From Bin87 sp965203985 (GTDB taxonomy: Bacteria > Chloroflexota > Dehalococcoidia > Lucifugimonadales > UBA3495): 64,000 nucleotides of DNA. This document shows positions 42,845 through 50,899 of this stretch, piece after piece. Location: assembly GCA_965203985.1 (NCBI GenBank), contig CBDBDS010000013.1, forward strand, positions 186,001 to 250,000, given 5' to 3'. Numbering within the stretch: the stretch's first letter is position 1; every line of letters starts with the position of its first letter. The translations under genes and the position numbers were made by a program. The notes under the pieces were generated by a model that had not been told where the DNA came from, made no database searches, and worked only from the letters and a program-made list of their open reading frames with translations.

Positions 42845-43213
42845 TCAGGAGCGGTCGTCTTGTCCGTCCTCCACGATCCTTCGAATTTCCGCCGGACTCA
42901 ACACCTCGCTGGATTCACCGGAGCGAATGCCTGCTTTGGCCAGGGCGTCGATAATACGCCTGCGTTCTTCCCTTTTGATTTTCCTGATTGCGTCGGGGAT
43001 AAGCAGTACCATGCGAACCGTTACCTCCATGAAGATGGCTATCGACAGCGCCACGCCGGCAGACGCGCCGAATACAGCCGCCAGCAGGAACAAGGTGTCG
43101 TTTCCTTGAGCCTGCCAAGGCGGGTATCGCCATAGACCCAGCCCCACGCAGATGGTGTAAACCAAGTAATAAATTACCCAGTATTTTTCTGCTGCGCCTT
43201 TGGCTAATCCCAT
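42845..43213 (-). CDS. Membrane protein with cytoplasmic charged tail
   Basis: A 122-residue protein with two membrane helices (about residues 11-30 and 40-72) and a basic/acidic C-terminal part, REERRRIIDALAKAGIRS...LSPAEIRRIVEDG. No family recognised. Its tail is duplicated in the next gene. Gap to the thiolase-like gene upstream is 30 bases. Confidence 0.6.
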   Translation of the reverse strand: MGLAKGAAEKYWVIYYLVYTICVGLGLWRYPPWQAQGNDTLFLLAAVFGASAGVALSIAIFMEVTVRMVLLIPDAIRKIKREERRRIIDALAKAGIRSGESSEVLSPAEIRRIVEDGQDDRS

Positions 43214-43243
43214 TCTACTACAGCCGCTGCGGCGGCAGTCGCA

Positions 43244-44419
43244 TTATCCGGTCGCCAGCACCACCGTGCCGGTTGAGGACAGGGAGCCGCCGGTTCCGTT
43301 GACGATGCTCGTGGCTGCCGGCTGGTCCGAGGAGCCCTTGCGATTGACCTGGCGGTCACCGCACTCGCCGCGCAACTGCCGCACCGCCTCCACCAGCAGG
43401 AAACTGCCGTACATGCCAGGGTGGGAGTACGAAAGCCCGCCGCCGTTGGTGTTGAGAGCGAAGTCGCCGCCCGGCGCCGTGCGCTGGTTGGCTACGAAGT
43501 CGGGGCCCTCACCGGGTCCGCAGAAGCCAAGACTCTCGATGGTCACCAGCGTGGTGTAGGTGAAGGAGTCGTAGATCATGGTGTGGTCGATGTCGTCGTG
43601 GGTCAGGCCGGCGCGCTCTAGCGACAGCGGCCCGGTCTCGCGGGCCCACGTCGAGGTGTGGTTGGGCATGAAGCTGATGAGGTTGTGGTCGTGGCCCTCG
43701 GCCGCGCCCAACACCCACACTGGTTCCTTCTTGCAGTTGGCCGCCTTCTCGGCGGTGGTCACGATTATCGCCGCGCCGGAGTCGGTCACCAGGCAACAGT
43801 CAAACAGGTGGAACGGCCAGGCCACCCAGCGGGAGTTGTGGTAGTCGTCGAAGGACATCGGCGAGTCGTGCATGTAGGCCACGGGGTTCAGGTTCGCCCA
43901 CGCGCGGGTGGAAACGGCGATTTCGGCCAGGGCCTGGCGGGTGCGGTCCTCGCCGTACTCGTGCATGTAGCGGGTGCACGCCATGGCGTAGTTGATGGGC
44001 TGCCCAATCATGCCGTAGGGAGTCTCGTACTGGGCGACCGGGAGGTTGCGGTCCGCCGGCACCGGGACGCGCGTGGAGCGGCCGGCCTGCCCGTGGGTGA
44101 TGAGGACGGTGTCGCAGTAGCCGGCGCGAATGGCCGCCGCGGCGTGGGCGACGTGGATCACGAATGACGAGCCGCCGACGGATGTGTTGTCGGTGAAGGA
44201 AGGCTGGACGCCGAAGTACTCGGCGGTGGCCAGGGTGCTGAATCCGGCGGTCATCAGCCCGTCGACGTCGGACAGGGAGAGGCCAGCATCGTCCAGCGCG
44301 TTGTAGGCGGCCTCGGCGTGGTGCTGGAGGGAAGACTTGCTGGGAACATTGCCCATCTCGTCCGATTCGGCGACGCCCACGATGGCGATGTCGCGTTCAC
44401 GTTGTGCGGTGCTGGCCAT
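43244..44419 (-). CDS. Thiolase-like (SCP2/BbsB-type) protein
   Basis: A 391-residue thiolase-fold protein. DIAIVGVAESDEMG, AYNALDDAGLSLSDVDGL, SVGGSSFVIHVAHAAAAI and NTNGGGLSYSHPGMYG follow the lipid-transfer/SCPx thiolase subfamily. The position where thiolases have the nucleophilic Cys reads Val-Gly (SVGGSS), whereas the later His (SHPG) is kept, so thiolytic activity is doubtful; this may be a subfamily trait. Members normally work with a DUF35 zinc-OB partner, which is not next to it. Confidence 0.85.
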   Translation of the reverse strand: MASTAQRERDIAIVGVAESDEMGNVPSKSSLQHHAEAAYNALDDAGLSLSDVDGLMTAGFSTLATAEYFGVQPSFTDNTSVGGSSFVIHVAHAAAAIRAGYCDTVLITHGQAGRSTRVPVPADRNLPVAQYETPYGMIGQPINYAMACTRYMHEYGEDRTRQALAEIAVSTRAWANLNPVAYMHDSPMSFDDYHNSRWVAWPFHLFDCCLVTDSGAAIIVTTAEKAANCKKEPVWVLGAAEGHDHNLISFMPNHTSTWARETGPLSLERAGLTHDDIDHTMIYDSFTYTTLVTIESLGFCGPGEGPDFVANQRTAPGGDFALNTNGGGLSYSHPGMYGSFLLVEAVRQLRGECGDRQVNRKGSSDQPAATSIVNGTGGSLSSTGTVVLATG

Positions 44420-44534
44420 AAAGCTATCCTCCAGGTGCCGGCTATCGGGAAATTGAGGCCATTTGAGGCCAAACGATGGTACAACATTCGCTACGGGCCG
44501 ACAATCGGCGGCGTCGCCTCACGCGTACCCAGTT

Positions 44535-44641
44535 TGTCATTGCGACTCCGCACTTGATGCGGGGGCGCCAATCCCGCTGGGGCAAGGGGCGCTGCTTTCG
44601 GGAAACGAGATCGCCAGGTCGCCAGGCCCCTCGCGATGACA
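44535..44641. repeat. Interspersed inverted repeat, TGTCATTGCGAG family (copy 3, diverged)
   Basis: Begins TGTCATTGCGACTC and ends CCCTCGCGATGACA in inverted orientation, with GAGATCGCCA inside. It lies in the 514-base gap between the thiolase gene and a monooxygenase gene; no gene can be supported elsewhere in that gap. Confidence 0.7.
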
Positions 44642-44892
44642 AAGTATCCGTTCGGAGGGCCGAGTTGGTGGTGTGAGGGGTGTCCTACTCCCGCTCGGAG
44701 CGGTCAGGTCCCACGGCCTGACCCACCCAATGACGGTCGACGCGCCTCCCACGCCTGCTGAGCAGATTGGCCTGTCTGCCCAACATACGCAACATACAAA
44801 TGACGATTCCCCGGCAACAATGGCCACCTGCGCGGAGCAGCAACTCCAGGTGCTAGAGCCGACCCGACCGTCAGGGTAAGTAAATCACTCGG

Positions 44893-44901
44893 TGCTATAA
44901 T
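44893..44901 (+). promoter_or_regulatory. Extended -10 promoter for the monooxygenase at 44934
   Basis: TGC-TATAAT (44893-44901) lies 32 bases before the ATG, a perfect extended -10 element. No clear -35. Confidence 0.6.
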
Positions 44902-44933
44902 CCCCGAACTCCCATTGGTGTTACGGTGCGACC

Positions 44934-45989
44934 ATGCGCTTCGGCCATTTCTTCTACCCCATGAAATTCGACGATTCCCGCGACGACGTGGAGATCCAGG
45001 AATGCCTCGATGAGGCGGTTTTGGTCGAAGAGCTGGGGTACGACGCCATCTGGTTCGCCGAGCACTACTTCACCGGGGAGTGCGTCTACGGCGACCCGCT
45101 GGTATTCGCCGGCGCGGTAGCGGTGAAAACCAGCCGGGTCCTGCTGGGCTTCGGCATCATCGAGCTCCCGTTGCACAACCCCGTCCGCGTGGCGATGCAG
45201 ACCGCGCTGCTGGACAACCTCAGCCGGGGCCGGCTGGTGGTGGGGACCGCCAAGGGCTCCAACTACAACGCCTTCGAGTACACCGGTTTCGGAACCGACC
45301 CGGCGCTGGGCGCGGCCCAGATGGAGGAAGCCGAGGAACTGATGGTCACGGCGTGGACCCAGGATAACGTCCATTTCCAGGGCGAGCATTACCAGGTCGC
45401 GTTCCCATCGGTCCGTCCCCGGCCGTACCAGAAACCCCATCCCCCGCTGGCACGGGCGTGCATCAATCGCGAGTCGATCATCGAGATGGCCCGCATCGGC
45501 CGGCCGATCCTGCTGCGTGGCCGCTCCATCAACAGCACCGCCGCCGACATCGCCCTCTACCGCGACACCATGGCCGAGGCGGGATTCGACGAGGACGCAA
45601 TCGAACGCAACTTGGACCAGATCTGGGTCTGGCGCGAGATCCACGTCGCGGAAACCGACGACCAGGCCATGGACGAATTCCTGCCGGCCAACCTGGAAGC
45701 CTACACCACCATCCAGGACTATCGCGAGCGGTGGAACCCCAAGGAATTCCCCATGTCCTACCAGCCGCCGCCCATACAGAAGGAGTCCTACAGGGAGCGG
45801 CCCGATCCTGATGCGCCGGAAAACCTCGTGGGCAGCCCGCGGCGGGTCGCCGAGCAGCTGGACGAGATGCGTCGCCTGGGCATCCGCAACCTGATGCTTA
45901 CCAACCGCGGGCTCATGTCGGCAGAAGCGACCCACCGCTCGCTCAAACTCCTCGCCGAGCACATTATGCCCAAGTTCCGCAACCCCTGA
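44934..45989 (+). CDS. Luciferase-like flavin-dependent monooxygenase (group E)
   Basis: A 351-residue LLM-class oxidoreductase starting MRFGHFFYPMKFDDSRDD. LGYDAIWFAEHYFTGECVYG, GFGIIELPLHNPVRVAMQTA and GRLVVGTAKGSNYNAFEY follow the family. It has EHY in place of the EHH of its paralogs. A near-perfect promoter lies just upstream. Substrate unknown. Confidence 0.88.
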   Translation: MRFGHFFYPMKFDDSRDDVEIQECLDEAVLVEELGYDAIWFAEHYFTGECVYGDPLVFAGAVAVKTSRVLLGFGIIELPLHNPVRVAMQTALLDNLSRGRLVVGTAKGSNYNAFEYTGFGTDPALGAAQMEEAEELMVTAWTQDNVHFQGEHYQVAFPSVRPRPYQKPHPPLARACINRESIIEMARIGRPILLRGRSINSTAADIALYRDTMAEAGFDEDAIERNLDQIWVWREIHVAETDDQAMDEFLPANLEAYTTIQDYRERWNPKEFPMSYQPPPIQKESYRERPDPDAPENLVGSPRRVAEQLDEMRRLGIRNLMLTNRGLMSAEATHRSLKLLAEHIMPKFRNP

Positions 45990-46006
45990 ACCCTTGCTCC
46001 CCGAGG

Positions 46007-46036
46007 TGTCATTGCGAGCGGAGCGCGGCAATCCCG
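46007..46036. repeat. Half copy of the TGTCATTGCGAG repeat (copy 4)
   Basis: TGTCATTGCGAGCGGAGCGCGGCAATC, one arm only, in the gap between the monooxygenase and RidA genes. Confidence 0.7.
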
Positions 46037-46099
46037 TCAGGTGAGTGCAACCCTTCGGTGACAACCAACCGAACCCGCATCGAACCGGAGGAAACGACA

Positions 46100-46489
46100 A
46101 TGGAAAAGACTAGGAACAACCATCCCGATATCGCGCCGTCCGGCCCGACCTTCAGCCGCAGCGTGAAGGTGGGCAACCTGCTGTTCGTCGCCGGCTGCAC
46201 GGCTCGCGGCACCGATGCCCAGGGCAAGTCGATGATGGAGCAGACCAGGGTGACGCTGGATCGGGTCGCGCGAATCGTGCAGGCCGAGGGTGGCCAGCCG
46301 TCGGACATCGTGAAAATCACGACCTTCGTTACCAGCGTCCCCGCTTGGCAGGAAGGCCGCGAAACGCAGGAAGCGCTGTGGGCTGAGTTCTTCGGGGGCG
46401 CCTACCCGGCGAACACCCTGGTGGAGATCACTGCCTTAGCGGAGCCCGGCCTGGACGTCGAGATCGAGGCCATCGCGGAGATCAGCTAA
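46100..46489 (+). CDS. RidA-family protein
   Basis: A 129-residue RidA/YjgF-like protein. SVKVGNLLFVAGCTARGTD, VTLDRVARIVQAEGGQPSDIVKITTFVT and the EITALAEPGLDVEIEAIAEI end match the family, whose archetype hydrolyses reactive enamines from amino acids. The Arg usually found in the 'R..v' catalytic position is not obvious, so it may be a RidA subgroup of other function. Start at 46100: GGAGGA 8 bases upstream. Confidence 0.87.
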   Translation: MEKTRNNHPDIAPSGPTFSRSVKVGNLLFVAGCTARGTDAQGKSMMEQTRVTLDRVARIVQAEGGQPSDIVKITTFVTSVPAWQEGRETQEALWAEFFGGAYPANTLVEITALAEPGLDVEIEAIAEIS

Positions 46490-46509
46490 CGCAATTGCCG
46501 GCCCGCCGT

Positions 46510-47097
46510 TCAGGCCGGTCGGTGGAACTCCTCCACCTGCTGCAGGTAGTTGCGCAGCAGGTCGTGCCCTACCGTGGTCAGGATCGACTCGGGGTGGAAC
46601 TGCACGCCCTCCACGGGTAGATCCTTGTGGCGCACGCCCATGATGAGGCCGTTGTCCGTCCAAGCGGTGACTTCCAGAAAGTCGGGCATGGTTTCGGGGT
46701 AGATGACCAGGCTGTGGTAGCGGATGCCCTCAAACGGGTTGGGCAGGCCGGCGAACACCCCTTTGCCATCGTGGTGGATCATCGAGGTCTTGCCGTGGCG
46801 GATCTCGCCGGCCCGGTCCACCGTCGCTCCGTAGGCGTCGCCGATGCACTGGTGGCCGAGACACACGCCCAGCACCGGCAGCCTGGGGCCGAAGTGCCGG
46901 ATGACGTCGTTGGATATCCCGGCCTCCCGGGGCGTGCAGGGTCCCGGCGATACCACGATGCCCTCGGGCTGCATCGCTTCGATGTCCTCGATGGTGGTCT
47001 TGTCGTTGCGCACCACCTCAACCTCAGCGCCCAGCTCGCACAGGTACTGGTAGAGGTTGTAGGTGAAGCTGTCGTAGTTGTCGATTAGCAGCAGCAT
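46510..47097 (-). CDS. trpG: Anthranilate synthase component II (glutamine amidotransferase)
   Basis: A 195-residue class I glutamine amidotransferase of the TrpG/PabA type, supplying ammonia for anthranilate. LLIDNYDSFTYNLYQYL, VSPGPCTP, GVCLGHQCI (catalytic Cys) and EGVQFHPES (catalytic His/Glu) are complete. It may serve both TrpE and a 4-amino-4-deoxychorismate synthase. Downstream of trpE on the same strand, but three unrelated genes lie in between. Confidence 0.93.
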   Translation of the reverse strand: MLLLIDNYDSFTYNLYQYLCELGAEVEVVRNDKTTIEDIEAMQPEGIVVSPGPCTPREAGISNDVIRHFGPRLPVLGVCLGHQCIGDAYGATVDRAGEIRHGKTSMIHHDGKGVFAGLPNPFEGIRYHSLVIYPETMPDFLEVTAWTDNGLIMGVRHKDLPVEGVQFHPESILTTVGHDLLRNYLQQVEEFHRPA

Positions 47098-47154
47098 AGT
47101 TCTCTCTTTCGGTTGCGCTCTGGTACAGGTATACCTGTTTGATCTAGCTTGGGA

Positions 47155-47385
47155 CTAGCCGCGCATCGCTTTACGTCGCAATCTTCTGTACACCGTCCAA
47201 GATTGGTTGCCCATGTCGATACGGTACCTGAATGTCCTGCCCTTGAAACGAAGCTGACCGCCGGGTTCAGGGTATTCAATGAGCATCGTCCCGTGGCTAC
47301 CCGGAATGCTGGCAAACTTATCCAGCACCCACTGCGGTATTTTTGCAGTGTTGCGGTTATCGCCAATGAGTTCCCAATCAGGCAT
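47155..47385 (-). CDS. Small hypothetical protein
   Basis: A 76-residue basic protein, starting MPDWELIGDNRNTAKIPQWV, ending YRIDMGNQSWTVYRRLRRK. AGAGGAAAA lies upstream of the ATG. The family is not recognised. It lies between the VOC and trpG genes, on the same strand. Confidence 0.5.
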   Translation of the reverse strand: MPDWELIGDNRNTAKIPQWVLDKFASIPGSHGTMLIEYPEPGGQLRFKGRTFRYRIDMGNQSWTVYRRLRRKAMRG

Positions 47386-47504
47386 GATGGTTTTCCTCTA
47401 GGGTAGGCAGCAGAACCCGAGCCTCGTGCGAACAACACGCAAAAGTGTAGATCGAGAGTGGAATTCGCCGTAACGCGGTTGCGTGTTCTCGGTTTCGTCG
47501 AGCA

Positions 47505-47945
47505 CTAATACAGCTCCACCAGTTCCAGCCAGTTGCCGTCCGGGTCCTGGCAGTAAGACGCCTTGCGTACCATGTTGCCGGCGTCGTCGTACATCGGCAC
47601 CGGCGGCGTGGGATAGCTGAGGCCCCGGTTGCGGGTGTTCTCATAGAAGGCGTCGATGTCCTCGACGTAGAAGGCCAGATGCGCGGCGCGCACGTCGTTC
47701 TTGTCGAAATCGGCGTACCCACCCTCCGGGTTCATGTACTGGATGAGCTCCAACTGGTGCCCATCGCCCATGTCAAAGAACGCGCCCTTGATGTGAGTGT
47801 CGGGGAATCCCAGTAGCGTGGTGGGAAACTCACCGGTGCGCTCAGTGCGCATGGTCAGGGTCAGGCCCAGCACGTCGGAATAGAAGGCGACGGCGGCCTC
47901 CAGGTCCTTGACGATAAAGCCAGTGTGGAAGAATGATTTGAGCAT
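47505..47945 (-). CDS. VOC-family lactoylglutathione lyase-like protein
   Basis: A 146-residue VOC protein. FFHTGFIVKDLEAAVAFYSDVLGL (start), HQLELIQY and AHLAFYVEDIDAFYEN and YCQDPDGNWLELVEL make up both modules; the metal positions His (FHTG), Glu (LELIQ), His (AHLAF) and Glu (LELVE) are visible, as in glyoxalase I and extradiol dioxygenases. A Shine-Dalgarno AGGAGG overlaps the end of the preceding gene. Substrate unknown. Confidence 0.87.
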   Translation of the reverse strand: MLKSFFHTGFIVKDLEAAVAFYSDVLGLTLTMRTERTGEFPTTLLGFPDTHIKGAFFDMGDGHQLELIQYMNPEGGYADFDKNDVRAAHLAFYVEDIDAFYENTRNRGLSYPTPPVPMYDDAGNMVRKASYCQDPDGNWLELVELY

Positions 47946-47955
47946 TGTTGGCCTC

Positions 47956-48309
47956 CTATGGGAGCAAAGGTTCCAGGGCCGTCAGCAATCGCTGAACTTG
48001 ATGCAAGCCATCACGAACCATCTCCGTATGCAACCAGCCCTCATAAAAGTTGGTGTGCAACGATGACGCCATTTGAAAATCGCGGCGGATATTTACGTCG
48101 CCCGATTCATCAGTCAGTAAGGCGGCGACCTCGAACAATCTATCGTGGCTGTGATGCTCCCATCCGCGTTGCTCTGCTATCGCTTTCACGACTGAAGCAG
48201 CGGCGCCCCAGCCTTTCTCAGACGCCTGGCGGAGGTCGCCATCTTCAAGCTCCTCAAAGACTTGCCGGAGGAAGTCCGATGCTGCCGTTTGGTACTTCAA
48301 AACCTGCAT
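47956..48309 (-). CDS. PaREP1/HEPN-like protein
   Basis: A 117-residue all-helical protein. QASEKGWGAAASVVKAIAEQRG, followed later by ASSLHTNFYEGWL, matches the pattern of PaREP1/HEPN-fold proteins (QASEK.W.AA...KA.A...G ... LH..FYE). HEPN proteins are often toxins or RNase effectors, but the RxxxxH catalytic motif of HEPN RNases is not evident. ATG at 48309 was chosen over a GTG at 48318. Probably cotranscribed with trpE. Confidence 0.6.
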   Translation of the reverse strand: MQVLKYQTAASDFLRQVFEELEDGDLRQASEKGWGAAASVVKAIAEQRGWEHHSHDRLFEVAALLTDESGDVNIRRDFQMASSLHTNFYEGWLHTEMVRDGLHQVQRLLTALEPLLP

Positions 48310-48388
48310 GAAACTCACTCTACCCGGTTGGATGGCTGCATGCCTGATGCTTTTATATCAAAGCAGAGCGCCTGAAAACCAGGGGGCT

Positions 48389-49849
48389 TCAGACGGCCCC
48401 CTCGGCCACGTCAATGGCGCGCATCATGGCACCGGATTTGTGGCGGGTCTCCATGTACTCGTCCTCGGCTACGCTGTCGGCGACCACGCCGCCGCCGGCC
48501 TGGACATACATGACGCCGTCCTTGAAGATGCCGGTGCGCAGGACCAGAGCGGTGTCCATGTTGCCGTTATAGCTGAAGTAGGCCACCGCGCCGCCGTAGG
48601 GCCCGCGCCGCTCCTGCTCCACCTCGGCGATGATCTCCATGGCGCGGATCTTGGGCGCGCCGGACACCGTGCCGGCAGGGAAGCACGCGCGCAGGGCGTC
48701 GTAGGGGGTCATCTCGGGCTTGAGCTGCCCTTCCACGTGGGACACCAGGTGCATGACGTGAGAGAACCGCTCCACGTCCATGTACTGGGTGACGCTGACG
48801 GTGCCGGGAACGCTGACGCGGCCGATGTCGTTGCGGCCGAGGTCCAGCAGCATGATGTGTTCGGCCTGCTGTTTCTCGCTGCCCTTCAACTCTTCTTCCA
48901 GGGCGAGGTCCTCGGCCGGCGTCTGGCCCCGTGGCCGCGTGCCGGCGATGGGATGGGTAGAGACGGTGCCATCGTGGACCGTGGCCACGGTCTCGATGGC
49001 CGCGCCGACGATCTGGAACCCGTTGAGGTCCAGGTAGTACATATACGGCGACGGGTTGCTGCCCCGCAGAGCCCGGTACACCTGGAAGGGGTGGGCGTCG
49101 GTGTGACGGCTGAACCGCTGGGAGTTCACCACCTGTATGACGTCGCCGGCGTAGATGTACTCGATGCACTTCTCGATGACGGCTTCGTATTCCGGCACGG
49201 TGAAGTTGGACTGGGTCTCGCTGCCAGCGGGCAGCGTGGGTGTCGCCAGCAGTTCCGGCGGGATTTCCAGCGGCCGGGAGAGCCGATCCACCATACGCTC
49301 GATCTTGGCGGTGGCCGCGGTGTAGGCCGCAGCGATGTCGCCGTCGTCCAGCCGGGCGTGGCTCACCACCTTGATGTCGTGGCGCAGGTGGTCGAACACC
49401 AGCAGCGTGTCGGTGAACATGAAGACCGACTCGGGCAGGCCCTGCGGGTCGGCCTCCGGCATGGGCACGCGCGGCTCGAAGTAGTGCACGGCATCATAGG
49501 CGACATAACCGACGCCGCCCCCGTGGAACGGCGGCAGACCCTCCACTGGAATCAGCCGGAAGGTGTCCATTTCCCGCTGCACCAGGGTCAGCGGGTCCAC
49601 CGCGCCCGAAGGCTGGTCGGCGCCGGTGCTGAACACGTCGTAGGGCTCGGTGCCGATAAAACTGTAGCGGCCGATGCGCTCGCCGCCGGCCACAGATTCC
49701 AGCAGGAATGAGTAGGGCGGACGCGCCACCTTCAGGTAGGCCGACACGGGGGTTTCCAGGTCGGCGTTGATGGTCCGGTATATCGGGCAGAGGTTGCCCT
49801 GTCCGGCCAGGGCACGGACCTGATCAAGGTTGGGATAGTAGTTGCTCAT
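48389..49849 (-). CDS. trpE: Anthranilate synthase component I
   Basis: A 486-residue chorismate-utilising enzyme converting chorismate plus ammonia to anthranilate, the first step of tryptophan synthesis. SFLLESVAGGERIGRYSFIG contains the LLES motif of tryptophan feedback binding; SPYMYYLDL, HPIAGTRPRG, LLDLGRNDIGRVSVPGTV and FPAGTVSGAPKIRAMEII are the catalytic core. The ATG at 49849 was chosen as the start; upstream in-frame residues belong to the leader. Expression is controlled by the T-box at 49884-50143. Confidence 0.94.
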   Translation of the reverse strand: MSNYYPNLDQVRALAGQGNLCPIYRTINADLETPVSAYLKVARPPYSFLLESVAGGERIGRYSFIGTEPYDVFSTGADQPSGAVDPLTLVQREMDTFRLIPVEGLPPFHGGGVGYVAYDAVHYFEPRVPMPEADPQGLPESVFMFTDTLLVFDHLRHDIKVVSHARLDDGDIAAAYTAATAKIERMVDRLSRPLEIPPELLATPTLPAGSETQSNFTVPEYEAVIEKCIEYIYAGDVIQVVNSQRFSRHTDAHPFQVYRALRGSNPSPYMYYLDLNGFQIVGAAIETVATVHDGTVSTHPIAGTRPRGQTPAEDLALEEELKGSEKQQAEHIMLLDLGRNDIGRVSVPGTVSVTQYMDVERFSHVMHLVSHVEGQLKPEMTPYDALRACFPAGTVSGAPKIRAMEIIAEVEQERRGPYGGAVAYFSYNGNMDTALVLRTGIFKDGVMYVQAGGGVVADSVAEDEYMETRHKSGAMMRAIDVAEGAV

Positions 49850-49883
49850 GTGATGATTTCCAACTGTGTTGGGTGGAGGCGGC

Positions 49884-49916
49884 AAAAGAAAAGGCCCGTC
49901 CCCTGCGGGACGAGCC
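49884..49916 (-). terminator. T-box terminator before trpE
   Basis: On the minus strand GGCTCGTCCC pairs with GGGACGGGCC (10 bp, GCAG loop), then TTTTCTTTT. This is the conditional terminator of the T-box; the antiterminator would use the T-box sequence just upstream. Confidence 0.88.
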
Positions 49917-50143
49917 TGTAGGCCGCGATGCCACCCTGCGTACGGTGTTCGGCGGGCGGATAACGCGGCCCATGCGGCCCATCCTACTCGGCCCGCAACT
50001 GGTCAAGTTGCAGCCTTTCGGCGGGCGGCTCCGGGGTCCATTCGCCGCCTGCGCTTGGCGCCGGCTCACAGCTAACCCGGCTCTCTGGGCCCCGCTGGAC
50101 GGTTACTAATCCCCTTCACGGCTTGTGGGTATTCGGATTTGCG
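49884..50143 (-). promoter_or_regulatory. T-box riboswitch (tRNA-Trp) in the trpE leader
   Basis: Read on the minus strand, the leader has all T-box landmarks in order: AGTA near the base of Stem I, AGAGAG and GCTG in the distal part with complementary CCGG/GAGCCGGC arms, a specifier GAA-TGG-ACC (TGG at 50040-50038, the Trp codon), the T-box AGGGTGGCATCGCGG (49937-49923) and an adjacent terminator. Uncharged tRNA-Trp would pair with the specifier and T-box to prevent termination and switch on trpE. Confidence 0.9.
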
Positions 50144-50149
50144 GGGTTA

Positions 50150-50178
50150 ATTGTATGGCGGGCGATTAGGAGCGTCAA
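50150..50178 (-). promoter_or_regulatory. Promoter of the trpE T-box transcript
   Basis: TTGACG (50178-50173) and TACAAT (50155-50150) on the minus strand, with exactly 17 bases between them; the expected start site is about 50143. The -35 overlaps the stop codon of the upstream toxin gene. Confidence 0.75.
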
Positions 50179-50573
50179 CGGCGTGCGGGAAAACAGTCCA
50201 ATTGGCCAGACCAGTCGAGGATATGGCGGTCATCCGTTATCAGTTGGTGTCCCTCCTGGGCGGTGGCGACGATGATGCGGTCGGCGGGGTCGTCGTGGAA
50301 ATCGGTCAAGGCCACGGAGCGGGCCGCAATTGCGCCGTCAACCGGGATTTCAGTGAGTCCGGCGGCGAGGAGGCTTTGACGCCACTGGATGGCGGTGACG
50401 TTGAGCGTAAGACGGTTTTTAGACAGTAGTAGGGCGACTTCCCAAACGGAGATGGCGGAGAAAGCTGCTTGCCCTGATTCGATAGCTTCTCGTATTCTCC
50501 GTTGGGCTGTCGAGCCGAGGCGCGGGCTGGACTCGAGGAACCAGAGCAGAGCATGGGTATCCGGCAGAATCAA
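50175..50573 (-). CDS. vapC: VapC-like PIN-domain toxin
   Basis: A 132-residue PIN-domain ribonuclease. Acidic active-site residues are visible: Asp5 (MILPDTHALLW), Glu45 (ISVWEVALLL), Asp94/95 and Asp98 (DDPADRIIVATA). It would cleave RNA when free of antitoxin. The ATG overlaps the antitoxin stop (ATGA). Its stop codon overlaps the -35 of the trpE promoter. Confidence 0.9.
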   Translation of the reverse strand: MILPDTHALLWFLESSPRLGSTAQRRIREAIESGQAAFSAISVWEVALLLSKNRLTLNVTAIQWRQSLLAAGLTEIPVDGAIAARSVALTDFHDDPADRIIVATAQEGHQLITDDRHILDWSGQLDCFPARR

Positions 50574-50848
50574 ACCAGATTTTCCTCGTCATAGTTGCTG
50601 CTGTACCACTCGGGAGGGAGCGGGGATACGATGTCGCCGAGGATTTTGATTTGGCCTTTCATGGAGCCGTAACCATGGAGCGGCGGTTCTTCGTACCTCG
50701 TTATCTGCACGATGGGCTTGTCGCCGTCAAAGATGATCGCCTTCCCGTCCTGCGCGAACACGGCGGCGATGATTGACAGGTATTGCTCGCCGAATTCTTC
50801 AACGGTGAGCGTATGCAGTTTTTCGTGGAAAGGAACGGCCTCGGGCAT
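50570..50848 (-). CDS. Antitoxin partner of VapC
   Basis: A 92-residue protein. The core KAIIFDGDKPIVQITRYE has the Phd/VapB-like beta-strand layout, and the C-terminal LPPEWYSSNYDEENL is the toxin-binding end seen in VapB-type partners. Coupled to the PIN toxin by a 4-base overlap. Autoregulation through its N-terminal part is likely but not shown. Confidence 0.75.
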   Translation of the reverse strand: MPEAVPFHEKLHTLTVEEFGEQYLSIIAAVFAQDGKAIIFDGDKPIVQITRYEEPPLHGYGSMKGQIKILGDIVSPLPPEWYSSNYDEENLV

Positions 50849-50899
50849 GGTTTCCTCCTGCTGACTGATTTGGCGGACATACTGGTTATGTTGAGCTTA

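Noticed and set aside
44673..44879. 68-codon open frame in the gap before the monooxygenase at 44934
   Set aside because: No ribosome-binding site, low-complexity T/P/A/Q content, no similarity recognised.
48308..49711. Long plus-strand open frame of 467 codons over trpE
   Set aside because: Antisense shadow of trpE; same low-complexity pattern and no ribosome-binding site.
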